A DNA stretch of 64,000 nt from Mediterraneibacter gnavus ATCC 29149 (GTDB lineage Bacteria > Bacillota > Clostridia > Lachnospirales > Lachnospiraceae). The notes beneath the pieces were generated by a model that searched no databases, had not been told where the DNA came from, and saw only the letters and a program-made list of their open reading frames with translations. Below are positions 1 through 10,931 of the stretch, one piece after another; the first letter of the stretch is position 1, and each line of letters opens with the position of its first letter. Both the position numbers and the translations under genes were made by a program. The stretch is taken from the NCBI RefSeq assembly GCF_008121495.1, contig NZ_CP043051.1, positions 1,815,001 through 1,879,000 on the forward strand, written 5' to 3'.

Positions 1-2689
<2,689 letters not shown>

Positions 2690-2755
2690 GCAAGGTGATA
2701 GAAAATGGATGATTCTTTGTATGCAGTTTTGAAGGTATACTTCAATGTTTAATAT

Positions 2756-2827
2756 TCCTCGATAGCTCAGTGGTAGAGCATTCGGCTGTTAACCGAAGGG
2801 TCGTTGGTTCGAACCCAACTCGGGGAG
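2756..2827 (+). tRNA. tRNA-Asn (GTT)
   Basis: Cloverleaf with acceptor arms TCCTCGA and TCGGGGA, anticodon GTT in the loop CTGTTAA, T arm GGTTCGAACCC. CCA is not encoded. It lies about 65 nt after the 23S gene and is probably cotranscribed with it. Confidence 0.97.
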
Positions 2828-2829
2828 CT

Positions 2830-2855
2830 AAGAGCTTCAAGAGAGGCTCTTTTTT
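2830..2855 (+). terminator. Rho-independent terminator after tRNA-Asn
   Basis: AAGAGC and GCTCTT arms around a 10-nt loop are followed directly by a T run. This probably ends the rRNA/tRNA-Asn transcript. Confidence 0.75.
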
Positions 2856-2869
2856 AATGACTGGTATGA

Positions 2870-2943
<74 letters not shown>

Positions 2944-2970
2944 TACTTTTGAAAAAAAGTAAAAAAATAC

Positions 2971-2999
2971 TTGCAAAAATGAAAGACATATGATATTAT
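2971..2999 (+). promoter_or_regulatory. Sigma-70-type promoter of the tRNA cluster
   Basis: TTGCAA (-35) and TATTAT (-10) are separated by exactly 17 nt in an A-rich context. The start would fall about 30 nt before tRNA-Glu and so drive the following six tRNAs. Confidence 0.7.
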
Positions 3000-3035
3000 T
3001 CTTATGTTGAGTCGCTACTAAATGCGATGTAATGA

Positions 3036-3107
3036 GGCTCCATGGTCAAGCGGTTAAGACATCGCCCTTTCACGGCGGTAACACGGGTTCGATTCCCGTT
3101 GGAGTCA
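3036..3107 (+). tRNA. tRNA-Glu (TTC)
   Basis: Acceptor arms GGCTCCA and TGGAGTC, anticodon TTC in CTTTCAC, T arm GGTTCGATTCC. CCA is not encoded. First member of the promoter-driven tRNA cluster. Confidence 0.97.
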
Positions 3108-3146
3108 TTTCAAGTCGATTTGATTTGATATAGGTTAAGGCATTAT

Positions 3147-3219
3147 GCCGATGTGGCTCAATTGGCAGAGCAGCTGATTTGTAATCAGCAGGTTATCGGT
3201 TCGAGTCCGATCATCGGCT
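3147..3219 (+). tRNA. tRNA-Thr (TGT)
   Basis: Acceptor arms GCCGATG and CATCGGC, anticodon TGT within GATTTGTAATC, T arm GGTTCGAGTCC. Confidence 0.97.
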
Positions 3220-3249
3220 TTGTTCCTTTAGCGGGACATTATAGAGTGT

Positions 3250-3323
3250 GGACCTTTAGCTCAGCTGGTTAGAGCAATCGGCTCATAACCGATCGGTCCC
3301 GGGTTCAAGTCCCTGAAGGTCCA
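3250..3323 (+). tRNA. tRNA-Met (CAT), probably elongator
   Basis: Acceptor arms GGACCTT and AAGGTCC, anticodon CAT in CTCATAA. The first acceptor pair is G-C, unlike the mismatched 1-72 pair of initiator tRNA, so an elongator Met is likeliest. A lysidine-modified tRNA-Ile(CAT) cannot be excluded by eye. Confidence 0.93.
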
Positions 3324-3339
3324 CTTAAATAATGAATAT

Positions 3340-3413
3340 GGCCCAGTGGCTCAGTTGGTTAGAGCGCCGCCCTGTCACGGCGGAGGTCGAGAGTTCGAGT
3401 CTCTTCTGGGTCG
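3340..3413 (+). tRNA. tRNA-Asp (GTC)
   Basis: Acceptor arms GGCCCAG and CTGGGTC, anticodon GTC within CTGTCAC, discriminator G as expected for Asp. Confidence 0.97.
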
Positions 3414-3443
3414 TTTTAAAAGAAAAAAGAAAATTGTTATTCT

Positions 3444-3516
3444 GGGATCTTAGCTCAGCTGGGAGAGCATCTGCCTTACAAGCAGAGGGTCACAGGTTCG
3501 AGCCCTGTAGGTCCCA
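3444..3516 (+). tRNA. tRNA-Val (TAC)
   Basis: Acceptor arms GGGATCT and AGGTCCC, anticodon TAC within CTTACAA, T arm GGTTCGAGCCC. Confidence 0.97.
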
Positions 3517-3520
3517 TTTT

Positions 3521-3636
3521 CATAAAGCCAGTAATGCCGGCGTGGCGGAACTGGCAGACGCACAGGACTTAAAATCCTGCGGGACTTATACTCCCGTACC
3601 GGTTCGATTCCGGTCGCCGGCATTACTGACTTTATG
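3521..3636 (+). repeat. Extended leader-trailer helix around tRNA-Leu
   Basis: The acceptor stem of tRNA-Leu continues outward: CATAAAGCCAGTAAT before the gene is the complement of ATTACTGACTTTATG after it, with one mismatch. With the seven acceptor pairs this gives a helix of about 21 of 22 pairs in the precursor. Confidence 0.8.
3536..3622 (+). tRNA. tRNA-Leu (TAA)
   Basis: 87-nt class II tRNA with a long variable arm. Acceptor arms GCCGGCG and CGCCGGC, anticodon TAA within CTTAAAA, T arm GGTTCGATTCC. Last gene of the cluster. The flanking bases pair with each other and lengthen the acceptor stem. Confidence 0.97.
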
Positions 3637-3818
3637 AGAGAAGATGATATCGTAGAATTGTTGTAATAAACAGTTTTGCGATATTTTTGTTTATAAGAAA
3701 TGATCTTTTATATAGTAAGGATAACTTATTTTGCAACAATAAATTCCCGTCAAGGTTTTTGAGTTATGAAGATCCAGTATCTTGACAGGGATGCTCTTAT
3801 CAATGTGTGTTGTTCATC

Positions 3819-4820
3819 TTATTTAATCGCATCTGTTTCAATGACGAATTTTACATTTCCTTCCATATCTTTTGCCTTTCCACTGAAGGTGTCATAGCTG
3901 CACTGATCAGAGGTCAGGGATTCTAATCGGTCGAGAATATTGCCTAATTCCTTTTCAACAGTATCTTTCAGTTTACGGGTACCTTGCTCATTAAATTCCT
4001 GCATTCCGTCTTTTAATGTGCGGGCGCCATCCTGGAGTTGTGTGATTCCGTCTTTACCTGCTTACTTCCATTTTGCAATATGGTTCCGCCTTTGGAAAGC
4101 TCTGTTGTTCCGGAAAGGAGTGTGGAAGCACCGTCTCGAAGTGCAGCACTGTTTGCTGCGAGTGTTCCGATCCGCTGCATAATTGGGAGCCGAGTGTGTT
4201 GAGTCCGGAAGCAAGTTCGTCTGTACCGCCCGCCAGAGTATTGATACCGGCAACGAGAGAAGGACTGTTTGCTTTCAATTTGGATGCTCCGTCGAGTAAT
4301 GTCTGATTGTAGCCGTTCAGTTGTTTAAAGCCGCCGAGTAAGGTGTTAATGCCGTCTGCTGCAGTTGAGAGAGAATCTGTGGATTTGTCCAGAAGTCCCA
4401 TGTTTTTGGATACGGTGGTCAGTCCTTGATCCAGAACTTTCATACCAGCATTGATTTTGTCCACATTGTCTTTTAACTGAGACATTGCGTTTTCCGGAAG
4501 TTTGATGTTAGAGAGTTGATCCAGTTGTTTTTGAATTTCCGGAAGCTTTGTTGATAGTTTTGCAAAAGAGGATTCAATGCTTTCATAAGCAGTGGAAATC
4601 TGTGTTATTGTCTGCGTCAGTGCATTGGTATCCAGTGTTGGAAGTTGGACACTGCCTTCGTTTGTAACAGAGGCAAGAGGCTGCAGAGAGCTGCTCAAAT
4701 TTCCTGCCTGAGCTTGCGCTGCTACCAGTGCTGTGATGGAAGCCTGAAGCTGAGAGGCAAGTTCTGTGTTACCGGAAGCATTTGCCTGGAATTCTGTGCC
4801 TGGCAATCCATTTGCCAGTT
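3819..4820 (-). pseudogene. Remnant of a YhgE/Pip-like heptad-repeat surface protein
   Basis: The reading frame has many X-X-X-Leu-X-X-Gly style units (for example ASGLNTLGSQL, LAGGTDELASG), the pattern of the long extracellular helical segment of YhgE/Pip-type membrane proteins. It has no ATG start and an in-frame stop just upstream, so the N-terminal membrane part is lost. Two single-base losses break the rest: near 4175 the frame moves into QRIGTLAANSAALRDGAST, and near 4050 an A missing from an A run moves it again into DGITQLQDGARTLKDG, which continues to the C-terminal DAIK stop. The frames join well, so this is a recently decayed gene. It faces the TetR gene, its likely former regulator. 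Confidence 0.8.
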
Positions 4821-4876
4821 TTGACCAATGATATCATCCCCTATCTTTTTTCTATACTTCACATTGCAGTGCAAAA

Positions 4877-4889
4877 TGACTAATAGTCA
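4877..4889. promoter_or_regulatory. Palindromic operator, probable TetR site
   Basis: Perfect inverted repeat TGACT-AAT-AGTCA in the space between the TetR gene and the divergent decayed gene. Position and symmetry fit a TetR-family operator; this is inference. Confidence 0.5.
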
Positions 4890-4927
4890 ATAATCTGCGA
4901 ACAAAAAATGAAAAAAGGTCATTTTTA

Positions 4928-4956
4928 TTGACTTTCTAAAAAATTTGCCTGATAAT
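4928..4956 (+). promoter_or_regulatory. Promoter of the TetR gene
   Basis: TTGACT and GATAAT with a 17-nt spacer, about 57 nt upstream of the chosen start codon. An imperfect GGTCA...TTGAC inverted pair overlaps the -35 box. Confidence 0.6.
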
Positions 4957-5012
4957 TAAGGATACAGTTGCAGGGATACTGCAAAAGTCAAGAAATACCA
5001 GGGGGAATGAAA

Positions 5013-5618
5013 ATGGGAAAGGCAGAAACCAATAAGAAACGAAAGAAGAATGCACTGTTTCAGACGGCGTATGAATTGTTTACGGATAAAGGTTTTGCAA
5101 AGACAACCATATCCGATATTGTAAATAAGGCAGGTCTTGCAAAAGGAACATTCTATTTATATTTCAAGGACAAGTACGATCTGCGGGACAGGCTGATTGC
5201 ATATCAGGCAGGAAAGCTGTTTGAAGATGCACATAAAGAACTGGACAAGAAGGAAATCAACAGCTTTGAGGAAGAGGTTCTGTTTTTGACAGATTACATT
5301 ATTGGAAGATTTGAAAAACAGCATTCGCTGATGCAATTTATTGCAAAGAACCTGTCCTGGGGCATTTTTAAAAACGCGTTTTCCAGCACAGAGTTTCCGG
5401 AGGCACAGGGATTTTACGAACATTATCTGGAGGCATTAAACAAATTTAATGTGAAATGTGAAGAGCCGGAGTTGTTGTTGTTTACGATTATAGAGCTGCT
5501 CGGTTCTACAAGTTATAACTGTATTCTTTATAAGCAGCCGGTCACGATGCAGGAATATCTGCCGCATCTGCACCGGATTTTACATCAGCTTTTAATTGCA
5601 TTTACAGAAGAAGCATAA
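5013..5618 (+). CDS. TetR/AcrR family transcriptional regulator
   Basis: 201-residue regulator. Residues 10-55 form the usual TetR helix-turn-helix (FTDKGFAKTTISDIVNKAGL followed by KGTFYLYFKDK), and the rest is a helical ligand/dimer domain with no recognisable specificity. Two ATGs lie 6 nt apart; the second is chosen because GGGGG then sits 7 nt upstream instead of 1 nt. TetR proteins of this kind are often found next to YhgE or exporter genes and repress them. Here the divergent partner is a pseudogene, so the regulator may now act only on itself or on distant targets. It ends in a clear terminator shared with the convergent rluA-like gene. Confidence 0.9.
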   Translation: MGKAETNKKRKKNALFQTAYELFTDKGFAKTTISDIVNKAGLAKGTFYLYFKDKYDLRDRLIAYQAGKLFEDAHKELDKKEINSFEEEVLFLTDYIIGRFEKQHSLMQFIAKNLSWGIFKNAFSSTEFPEAQGFYEHYLEALNKFNVKCEEPELLLFTIIELLGSTSYNCILYKQPVTMQEYLPHLHRILHQLLIAFTEEA

Positions 5619-5637
5619 CAGAACAACAGATATAAAG

Positions 5638-5668
5638 AAAGATCCTGCAGTCAGTTCAGGATCTTTTT
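5638..5668. terminator. Terminator between TetR and RluA-like genes
   Basis: AAAGATCCTG and CAGGATCTTT form a perfect 10-bp stem with a 9-nt loop and T run on the plus strand. Its right arm lies in the last codons of the convergent gene, so it may serve both directions. Confidence 0.8.
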
Positions 5669-6538
5669 CATATCATCGGGAAGAGGAGCAGTAAAATCCA
5701 TTTTCTGCCCGGTGATGGGATGGAGAAACGTCAGACGATAGGAGTGCAGAGCCTGTCGGGTGATGTATTCCATATCAGGGTTGTACAGATAGTCTCCGAC
5801 CAGAGGAAAACCGATGTATTTCATATGAATCCGGATCTGATGGGTGCGTCCGGTTCCCAGCCGGAGTGAGACAAGGCTGTGGCCGTTTTTTTCTTCCAGA
5901 AACTGATAGTAGGTGACTGCTTTTTCTCCGTGGTCAAAATCTACGGTTCGCTCAATGATGGAACTGTCTTTTCTGCCAAGCGGAGCGGTAATGACACCGG
6001 ATTCCGGAGTGAGATGTCCGCGCACGATGGCACGGTACTCCCGGTGAATTTCCCGTCTTGCATTCATGGAGGACAGGATCGCGGCGCTGACTACATGTTT
6101 GGCAATGATGGTCAGTCCTGAAGTATCACGGTCCAGCCGGTTCACACAGCGGAAGATAAAGGGTTTCTTCTGCTGCTCAAAATACCAGGCGAGTGCATTT
6201 GCCAGAGAATTGTAGTAGTTGTTCAAAGAGGGGTGGATCGGCATCCCGGCCTGCTTGTCGATGACGAGAATATCTTCATCCTCATAGACAATATGGATGG
6301 GATGTTCTACCGGAGGAACCCGTTCTGAAGATTGCTCTTCTACAATCCGGATCACCAGTTCATCTCCGGATGTCAGGTGGTGTGTCATGTGAACCCATAT
6401 ACCATTTAACAGGACACTTTCTGGTGTCTTTTTTAAATGGGTAATGTTTTTGGCGGAATATCCGCGGTGTCTTAAGTTTTGCTCAATGGTAAATCCGGCA
6501 TCTTTGTCGGAAATCAAATATGTGATCGTTCGGTTCAT
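5651..6538 (-). CDS. RluA-family RNA pseudouridine synthase
   Basis: 295-residue enzyme that isomerises uridine to pseudouridine in rRNA or tRNA. An N-terminal S4-like segment (about 15-75) precedes the catalytic domain. The hallmark HRLDR-type motif appears as RCVNRLDRDTSGLTIIAK, with the catalytic Asp in LDRDTSG; RTHQIRIH and GDYLYNP further on are also typical. The start is set at the ATG that begins MNRTITYLI, because the upstream extension looks non-coding and contains the neighbouring promoter. The exact target uridine cannot be assigned. It is divergent from tex. Confidence 0.9.
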   Translation of the reverse strand: MNRTITYLISDKDAGFTIEQNLRHRGYSAKNITHLKKTPESVLLNGIWVHMTHHLTSGDELVIRIVEEQSSERVPPVEHPIHIVYEDEDILVIDKQAGMPIHPSLNNYYNSLANALAWYFEQQKKPFIFRCVNRLDRDTSGLTIIAKHVVSAAILSSMNARREIHREYRAIVRGHLTPESGVITAPLGRKDSSIIERTVDFDHGEKAVTYYQFLEEKNGHSLVSLRLGTGRTHQIRIHMKYIGFPLVGDYLYNPDMEYITRQALHSYRLTFLHPITGQKMDFTAPLPDDMKKILN

Positions 6539-6625
6539 AGAATATGTACAGTTCCTTTTTCTTTTTATGATAGCAAAGAATCGAAGGAGCGTAAATCTTT
6601 TTTGTAGTTTCAAAACAGAAACCTG

Positions 6626-6634
6626 TGTTATAAT
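6626..6634 (+). promoter_or_regulatory. Extended -10 promoter of tex
   Basis: TGTTATAAT matches an extended -10 element (TG-N-TATAAT). No good -35 is seen at the normal distance, as expected for extended -10 promoters. It is about 67 nt upstream of the tex start. Confidence 0.55.
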
Positions 6635-6700
6635 AGCACCAGTTATTCGATTTTTCATGAGGGCAAGGGAAAAAATAATAACAAAAGTGAGGAAAACAAC

Positions 6701-8854
6701 ATGGATATTAATCAAAAATTGACAGAAGAACTGGAAGTAAAGCGCTGGCAAGTAGATGCAGCTGTAAAATTGATTGATGAAGGGAATACGATCCCGTTTA
6801 TTTCAAGATATCGAAAAGAAGCAACAGGATCTCTCAATGATGAACAGCTGCGGAAATTGCACGAGCGTCTTGTGTATTTGAGAAATCTGGAAGAGAAAAA
6901 AGAGCAGGTACTTTCCAGCATTGAAGAACAGGGAAAACTGACAGAGGAATTGAAAAGTCAGATCCTGGAAGCAGGGACACTTGTCGTGGTGGAAGATCTG
7001 TATCGTCCGTATCGTCCGAAGAGAAGAACACGGGCAACGATCGCAAAAGAAAAAGGCCTGGAGCCTTTGGCGGCAGTGATTATCCTCCAGAAGCTGAAAA
7101 TGCCGCTTTTAGAAGAAGCTGAAAAATATGTATCGGAAGAAAAGGGTGTGGTCTGCGCAGAAGATGCAATTGCCGGAGCAAAAGATATCATTGCAGAATC
7201 AATTTCGGATGAGGCAGACTACAGAAGCTGGATTCGAAAGATCACCATGAAAAAAGGAAAATTGATCTCCACGGCAAAAGATCCGGAAGCAGAGTCGGTT
7301 TATGAAATGTATTATGAATTCGAAGAACCATTGTCAAAGCTGGCAGGACACCGCATTCTTGCGCTGAACAGGGGAGAAAAAGAAAAGATCCTGACAGTGA
7401 AGATTGAGGCACCGGAGGAAGAGATTCTTGGCTATCTGGAAAAACAGATATTTCACGGAAAGAATCTAGATACAGAGCAGGCACTCAAAGAAGCGGTGGA
7501 AGACAGCTATAAGCGTCTGATCGGTCCGGCGATTGAAAGAGAAATCCGCAGTGATCTGACAGAAAAAGCAGAAAATGGAGCAATCGAAGTATTTGGGAAA
7601 AATCTGCATCAGCTTTTGATGCAGCCGCCGATCACAGGCCAGGTAGTACTTGGATGGGACCCGGCATTCCGTACAGGATGTAAGCTTGCTGTGGTAGATC
7701 CGACCGGAAAAGTATTGGGAACGACTGTCATTTATCCGACTGCCCCGACGACTCCTGCAAAGATCAAAGCATCGAAAGATTTATTGAAAAAGATCATTCC
7801 GAAATATCATATTACGTTGATTTCGCTTGGAAACGGAACAGCATCCAGGGAGTCCGAGCAGTTTATTGTGGAGCTGTTAAAAGAGATTCCGGAGAAAGTG
7901 CAGTATGTGATCGTCAATGAGGCTGGAGCATCCGTGTATTCAGCCAGCAAACTGGCAAGCGAAGAATTTCCGAAGTTTGATGTGGGACAGAGAAGTGCGG
8001 CATCCATTGCAAGAAGGCTGCAGGATCCGCTTGCGGAACTGGTGAAGATCGAGCCACAGTCCATCGGCGTGGGACAGTATCAGCATGATATGAATCAGAA
8101 AAAGCTGGGTGAATCACTGAGCGGAGTTGTGGAAGACTGTGTAAATAAGGTAGGTGTTGATCTGAATACCGCATCAGCGCCTCTGCTTTCCTATATTTCC
8201 GGGATTTCCGGTGCAATCGCCAAAAACATTGTGGCATATCGGGAGGAAAACGGAAAGTTCCAGGATCGTAAAGATCTGTTGAAGGTCGCAAAGCTGGGGC
8301 CGAAAGCATTTGAACAATGTGCCGGATTCATGCGCATTCAGGGCGGGAAAAATCCGCTGGATGCCACAGGGGTTCATCCGGAGTCTTATGGAGCGACAGA
8401 AAAACTACTGGAGAGACAGGGATTTACGCTGGAGGATGTGGCAGGAGGGAATCTGTCCGGTTTGTCCAAAACAGTTAAAGATTACAAAAAGCTGTCTCAA
8501 GAGCTGGAAATCGGAGAAATCACACTCCGTGATATTGTAAAAGAGCTGGAAAAACCTGCAAGAGATCCGAGAGATGAGATGCCAAAACCGATCCTTCGTA
8601 CGGATGTGCTGGATATGAAAGATCTGAAAGAAGGGATGATCCTAAAAGGAACTGTTCGAAATGTCATTGATTTTGGAGTCTTTGTGGACATCGGGGTACA
8701 TCAGGATGGACTGGTACACATTTCCCAGATTACAGACAAGTATATCAAGCATCCGCTGGAGGCTGTCAGTGTGGGAGATATCGTTGATGTGAAAGTGATG
8801 AGTGTGGATCTGAAGAAGAAACGAATTCAGCTGACCATGCGTGGAATTTCTTAA
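6701..8854 (+). CDS. Tex-like S1 RNA-binding transcription accessory protein
   Basis: 717-residue cytoplasmic nucleic-acid-binding protein. Domains in order: Tex N-terminal helical region with the signature NTIPFISRYRKEATGSL (about 30-46), a YqgF/RNase H-like fold beginning near GWDPAFRTGCKLAVVDPTGK (about 320), helix-hairpin-helix units (about 490-560), and a C-terminal S1 domain (LKEGMILKGTVRNVIDFGVF, about 643-715). Length and order match the family. Tex proteins bind RNA and influence transcription and stress responses; the precise role is poorly defined. GAGG precedes the ATG by 8 nt. It is followed by a separate promoter for coaBC. Confidence 0.96.
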   Translation: MDINQKLTEELEVKRWQVDAAVKLIDEGNTIPFISRYRKEATGSLNDEQLRKLHERLVYLRNLEEKKEQVLSSIEEQGKLTEELKSQILEAGTLVVVEDLYRPYRPKRRTRATIAKEKGLEPLAAVIILQKLKMPLLEEAEKYVSEEKGVVCAEDAIAGAKDIIAESISDEADYRSWIRKITMKKGKLISTAKDPEAESVYEMYYEFEEPLSKLAGHRILALNRGEKEKILTVKIEAPEEEILGYLEKQIFHGKNLDTEQALKEAVEDSYKRLIGPAIEREIRSDLTEKAENGAIEVFGKNLHQLLMQPPITGQVVLGWDPAFRTGCKLAVVDPTGKVLGTTVIYPTAPTTPAKIKASKDLLKKIIPKYHITLISLGNGTASRESEQFIVELLKEIPEKVQYVIVNEAGASVYSASKLASEEFPKFDVGQRSAASIARRLQDPLAELVKIEPQSIGVGQYQHDMNQKKLGESLSGVVEDCVNKVGVDLNTASAPLLSYISGISGAIAKNIVAYREENGKFQDRKDLLKVAKLGPKAFEQCAGFMRIQGGKNPLDATGVHPESYGATEKLLERQGFTLEDVAGGNLSGLSKTVKDYKKLSQELEIGEITLRDIVKELEKPARDPRDEMPKPILRTDVLDMKDLKEGMILKGTVRNVIDFGVFVDIGVHQDGLVHISQITDKYIKHPLEAVSVGDIVDVKVMSVDLKKKRIQLTMRGIS

Positions 8855-8879
8855 AAAGGCGGGAGTTGACGTTTAAGAA

Positions 8880-8908
8880 TTGCAATTTGCAGAATAATCC
8901 CATATAAT
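8880..8908 (+). promoter_or_regulatory. Promoter of the coaBC-ecfS-coaX operon
   Basis: TTGCAA and TATAAT with a 17-nt spacer. The leader contains a small CCCGA/TCGGG hairpin (8928-8940) before the coaBC ribosome site. Confidence 0.75.
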
Positions 8909-8970
8909 GGAACAGAAACTGAGTATACCCGAATCTCGGGATGCTACAAAACAGGAAAAGGGGGATTTTT

Positions 8971-10164
8971 ATGCTGAAAGGCAAAACAGTAGTACTTGCG
9001 GTGTCCGGAAGTATTGCTGCGTACAAGATCGCATCGCTTGCCAGTGCACTGAAAAAGCTGCATGCCAATGTGCAGGTACTGATGACCAAAAACGCGGTTA
9101 ATTTTATCAATCCGATCACATTTGAGTCTTTGACAGGGAACAAATGTCTGGTGGATACGTTTGACCGGAATTTTCAGTACAGTGTAGAGCACGTGGCACT
9201 TGCCAAGCAGGCGGATGTGGTTTTAGTGGCACCGGCCAGTGCCAATGTGATCGGAAAGATCGCGCACGGGATCGCAGATGATATGCTGACGACGACAGTT
9301 ATGGCATGTAAGTGTAAAAAGATCATTGCACCGGCAATGAACACAAACATGTTCGATAATCCGATCCTGCAGGACAATCTTAAAATTCTGGAACACTATG
9401 GATATGAGGTGATCAGTCCGGCAGTGGGATACCTCGCATGCGGGGATACCGGAGCCGGGAAGATGCCCGAGCCGGAGCTGCTGTTACAGTACATTTTAAG
9501 AGAAATCGCATATGAAAAAGATATGCAGGGTAAACGGGTGCTGGTGACGGCAGGTCCGACACAGGAATCGATCGATCCGGTCAGATTTATTACCAATCAT
9601 TCCACCGGAAAGATGGGATATGCGATTGCAAAAATGTGTATGCTGCGCGGAGCAGAAGTGACGCTGGTAAGTGGTCCGACATCCATTGCAAAACCGGAAT
9701 TTGTTCACGTGGTGGACGTGGTAACAGCAAAAGAGATGTACGAAGAGGTCACAAAGAGGGCCAAAGATCAGGACATTATCATCAAAGCAGCTGCAGTGGC
9801 AGATTACCGGCCAAAATCAGTGAGCAGTGAAAAGATGAAAAAGAAGGACGATGATCTGGCGATTCCAATGGAGCGTACAGATGATATCCTGAAGTTTCTG
9901 GGAGAGCATAAAAAAGAGCATCAGTTTTTATGCGGTTTTTCCATGGAGACGGAGAATATGCTGGAGAATTCCAGAAAAAAACTGGAAAAGAAGCATCTTG
10001 ACATGATCGTGGCAAACAATCTGAAGGTAGAAGGGGCAGGATTTGCCGGAGATACCAATGTGGTGACGATCATTACCGGGCAGGAGGAAGTTTCACTCGG
10101 AAAAATGACGAAAGAGGAGACAGCCTTAAGGATCCTGGACGAAATTTTAAAAGCAACAAATTAA
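8971..10164 (+). CDS. coaBC: Bifunctional phosphopantothenoylcysteine synthetase/decarboxylase
   Basis: 397-residue CoA-biosynthesis enzyme that couples 4'-phosphopantothenate to cysteine and then decarboxylates it to 4'-phosphopantetheine. The N-terminal flavoprotein half (CoaC) shows GSIAAYK, the catalytic His in HVALAKQAD, the PAMNTNMF motif and the substrate clamp ACGDTGAGKMPEPE. The C-terminal half (CoaB) has TAGPTQESIDPVRFITNHST, STGKMGYA and AAAVADYRPK. The start is the ATG 6 nt after a GGGGG run rather than an earlier in-frame ATG. First gene of an operon with an ECF S component and coaX, which together cover pantothenate uptake, phosphorylation and conversion. Confidence 0.97.
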   Translation: MLKGKTVVLAVSGSIAAYKIASLASALKKLHANVQVLMTKNAVNFINPITFESLTGNKCLVDTFDRNFQYSVEHVALAKQADVVLVAPASANVIGKIAHGIADDMLTTTVMACKCKKIIAPAMNTNMFDNPILQDNLKILEHYGYEVISPAVGYLACGDTGAGKMPEPELLLQYILREIAYEKDMQGKRVLVTAGPTQESIDPVRFITNHSTGKMGYAIAKMCMLRGAEVTLVSGPTSIAKPEFVHVVDVVTAKEMYEEVTKRAKDQDIIIKAAAVADYRPKSVSSEKMKKKDDDLAIPMERTDDILKFLGEHKKEHQFLCGFSMETENMLENSRKKLEKKHLDMIVANNLKVEGAGFAGDTNVVTIITGQEEVSLGKMTKEETALRILDEILKATN

Positions 10165-10238
10165 TATGGAGACAGAATAAAAATTCTGTGCAAATCAGTA
10201 TTGTATCTCGAAAGAGAATGATAACAAGGAGGCAATTT

Positions 10239-10931
10239 ATGAATCAGACAACAAACAAAACACAGACAACAGGCAGCAGTGTGCGCACACGGCATATGGT
10301 ACAGACGGCAATTTTTGGAGTTATTATTGTAATCATGGCGTTCACCCCTTTTCTCGGATATATCCCGCTGGGATTTACAAGAGCAACGATTATCCATATT
10401 CCGGTGATTCTGGCATCTCTTTTGATGGGACCAAAGACGGGAGCTCTGCTGGGACTGCTGTTTGGACTGACCAGCTTTATTAATAATACAGTGAATCCGA
10501 CCGTGACTTCTTTTGTATTTACCCCATTTTACAGTATGGGAGAATTCAGCGGAGGGATCGGCAGCGTGATCATCTGTTTTGTTCCGCGTATTCTGACAGG
10601 AGTCGTTCCGCATTATATTTACAAATTGGTGAAAAAATGCAGCAAATCAACAGGTGTTTCCAAAATCGGACTGATTTTGGCGGGAGTAGGCGGTTCACTG
10701 ACAAATACATTGTTGGTTATGAATTTGATTTATCTGTTTTTTAAGGATACGTATGCGGCGGCAAATGGAGTTGCGGTGAAAGCGGTTTATGGATTTATTC
10801 TGTCGATCATCGGAATCAACGGAGTTCCGGAGGCGATTGTTGCAGGAGTGCTCACGGCATTGATCGGAAGAACGCTGATGAAGAAAAATATGAAAGAAAG
10901 ACTGGGATTTACACATGGTTTTAGCGATTGA
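10239..10931 (+). CDS. ECF transporter S component, probably for pantothenate
   Basis: 230-residue membrane protein with about six hydrophobic segments and the ECF substrate-binding subunit pattern (FTRATIIHIPVILASLLMGP). It needs the shared EcfAA'T energy module, which is not in the window. The start follows AAGGAGG; upstream in-frame starts lack a ribosome site. It is sandwiched between coaBC and coaX, overlapping coaX by 17 nt, so pantothenate (PanT-like) or a precursor is the likely substrate. This is inferred from context; the sequence alone does not reveal the ligand. Confidence 0.85.
   Translation: MNQTTNKTQTTGSSVRTRHMVQTAIFGVIIVIMAFTPFLGYIPLGFTRATIIHIPVILASLLMGPKTGALLGLLFGLTSFINNTVNPTVTSFVFTPFYSMGEFSGGIGSVIICFVPRILTGVVPHYIYKLVKKCSKSTGVSKIGLILAGVGGSLTNTLLVMNLIYLFFKDTYAAANGVAVKAVYGFILSIIGINGVPEAIVAGVLTALIGRTLMKKNMKERLGFTHGFSD

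Noticed and set aside
3332-3637. 101-codon open frame on the plus strand
   Set aside because: It runs across tRNA-Asp, tRNA-Val and tRNA-Leu, whose cloverleaves explain the sequence fully.
3640-3818. Possible gene or RNA between tRNA-Leu and the YhgE-like remnant
   Set aside because: Only an imperfect CCCGTCAAG/CTTGACAGGG inverted repeat (about 3749-3789) is seen; no frame or known RNA motif is convincing.
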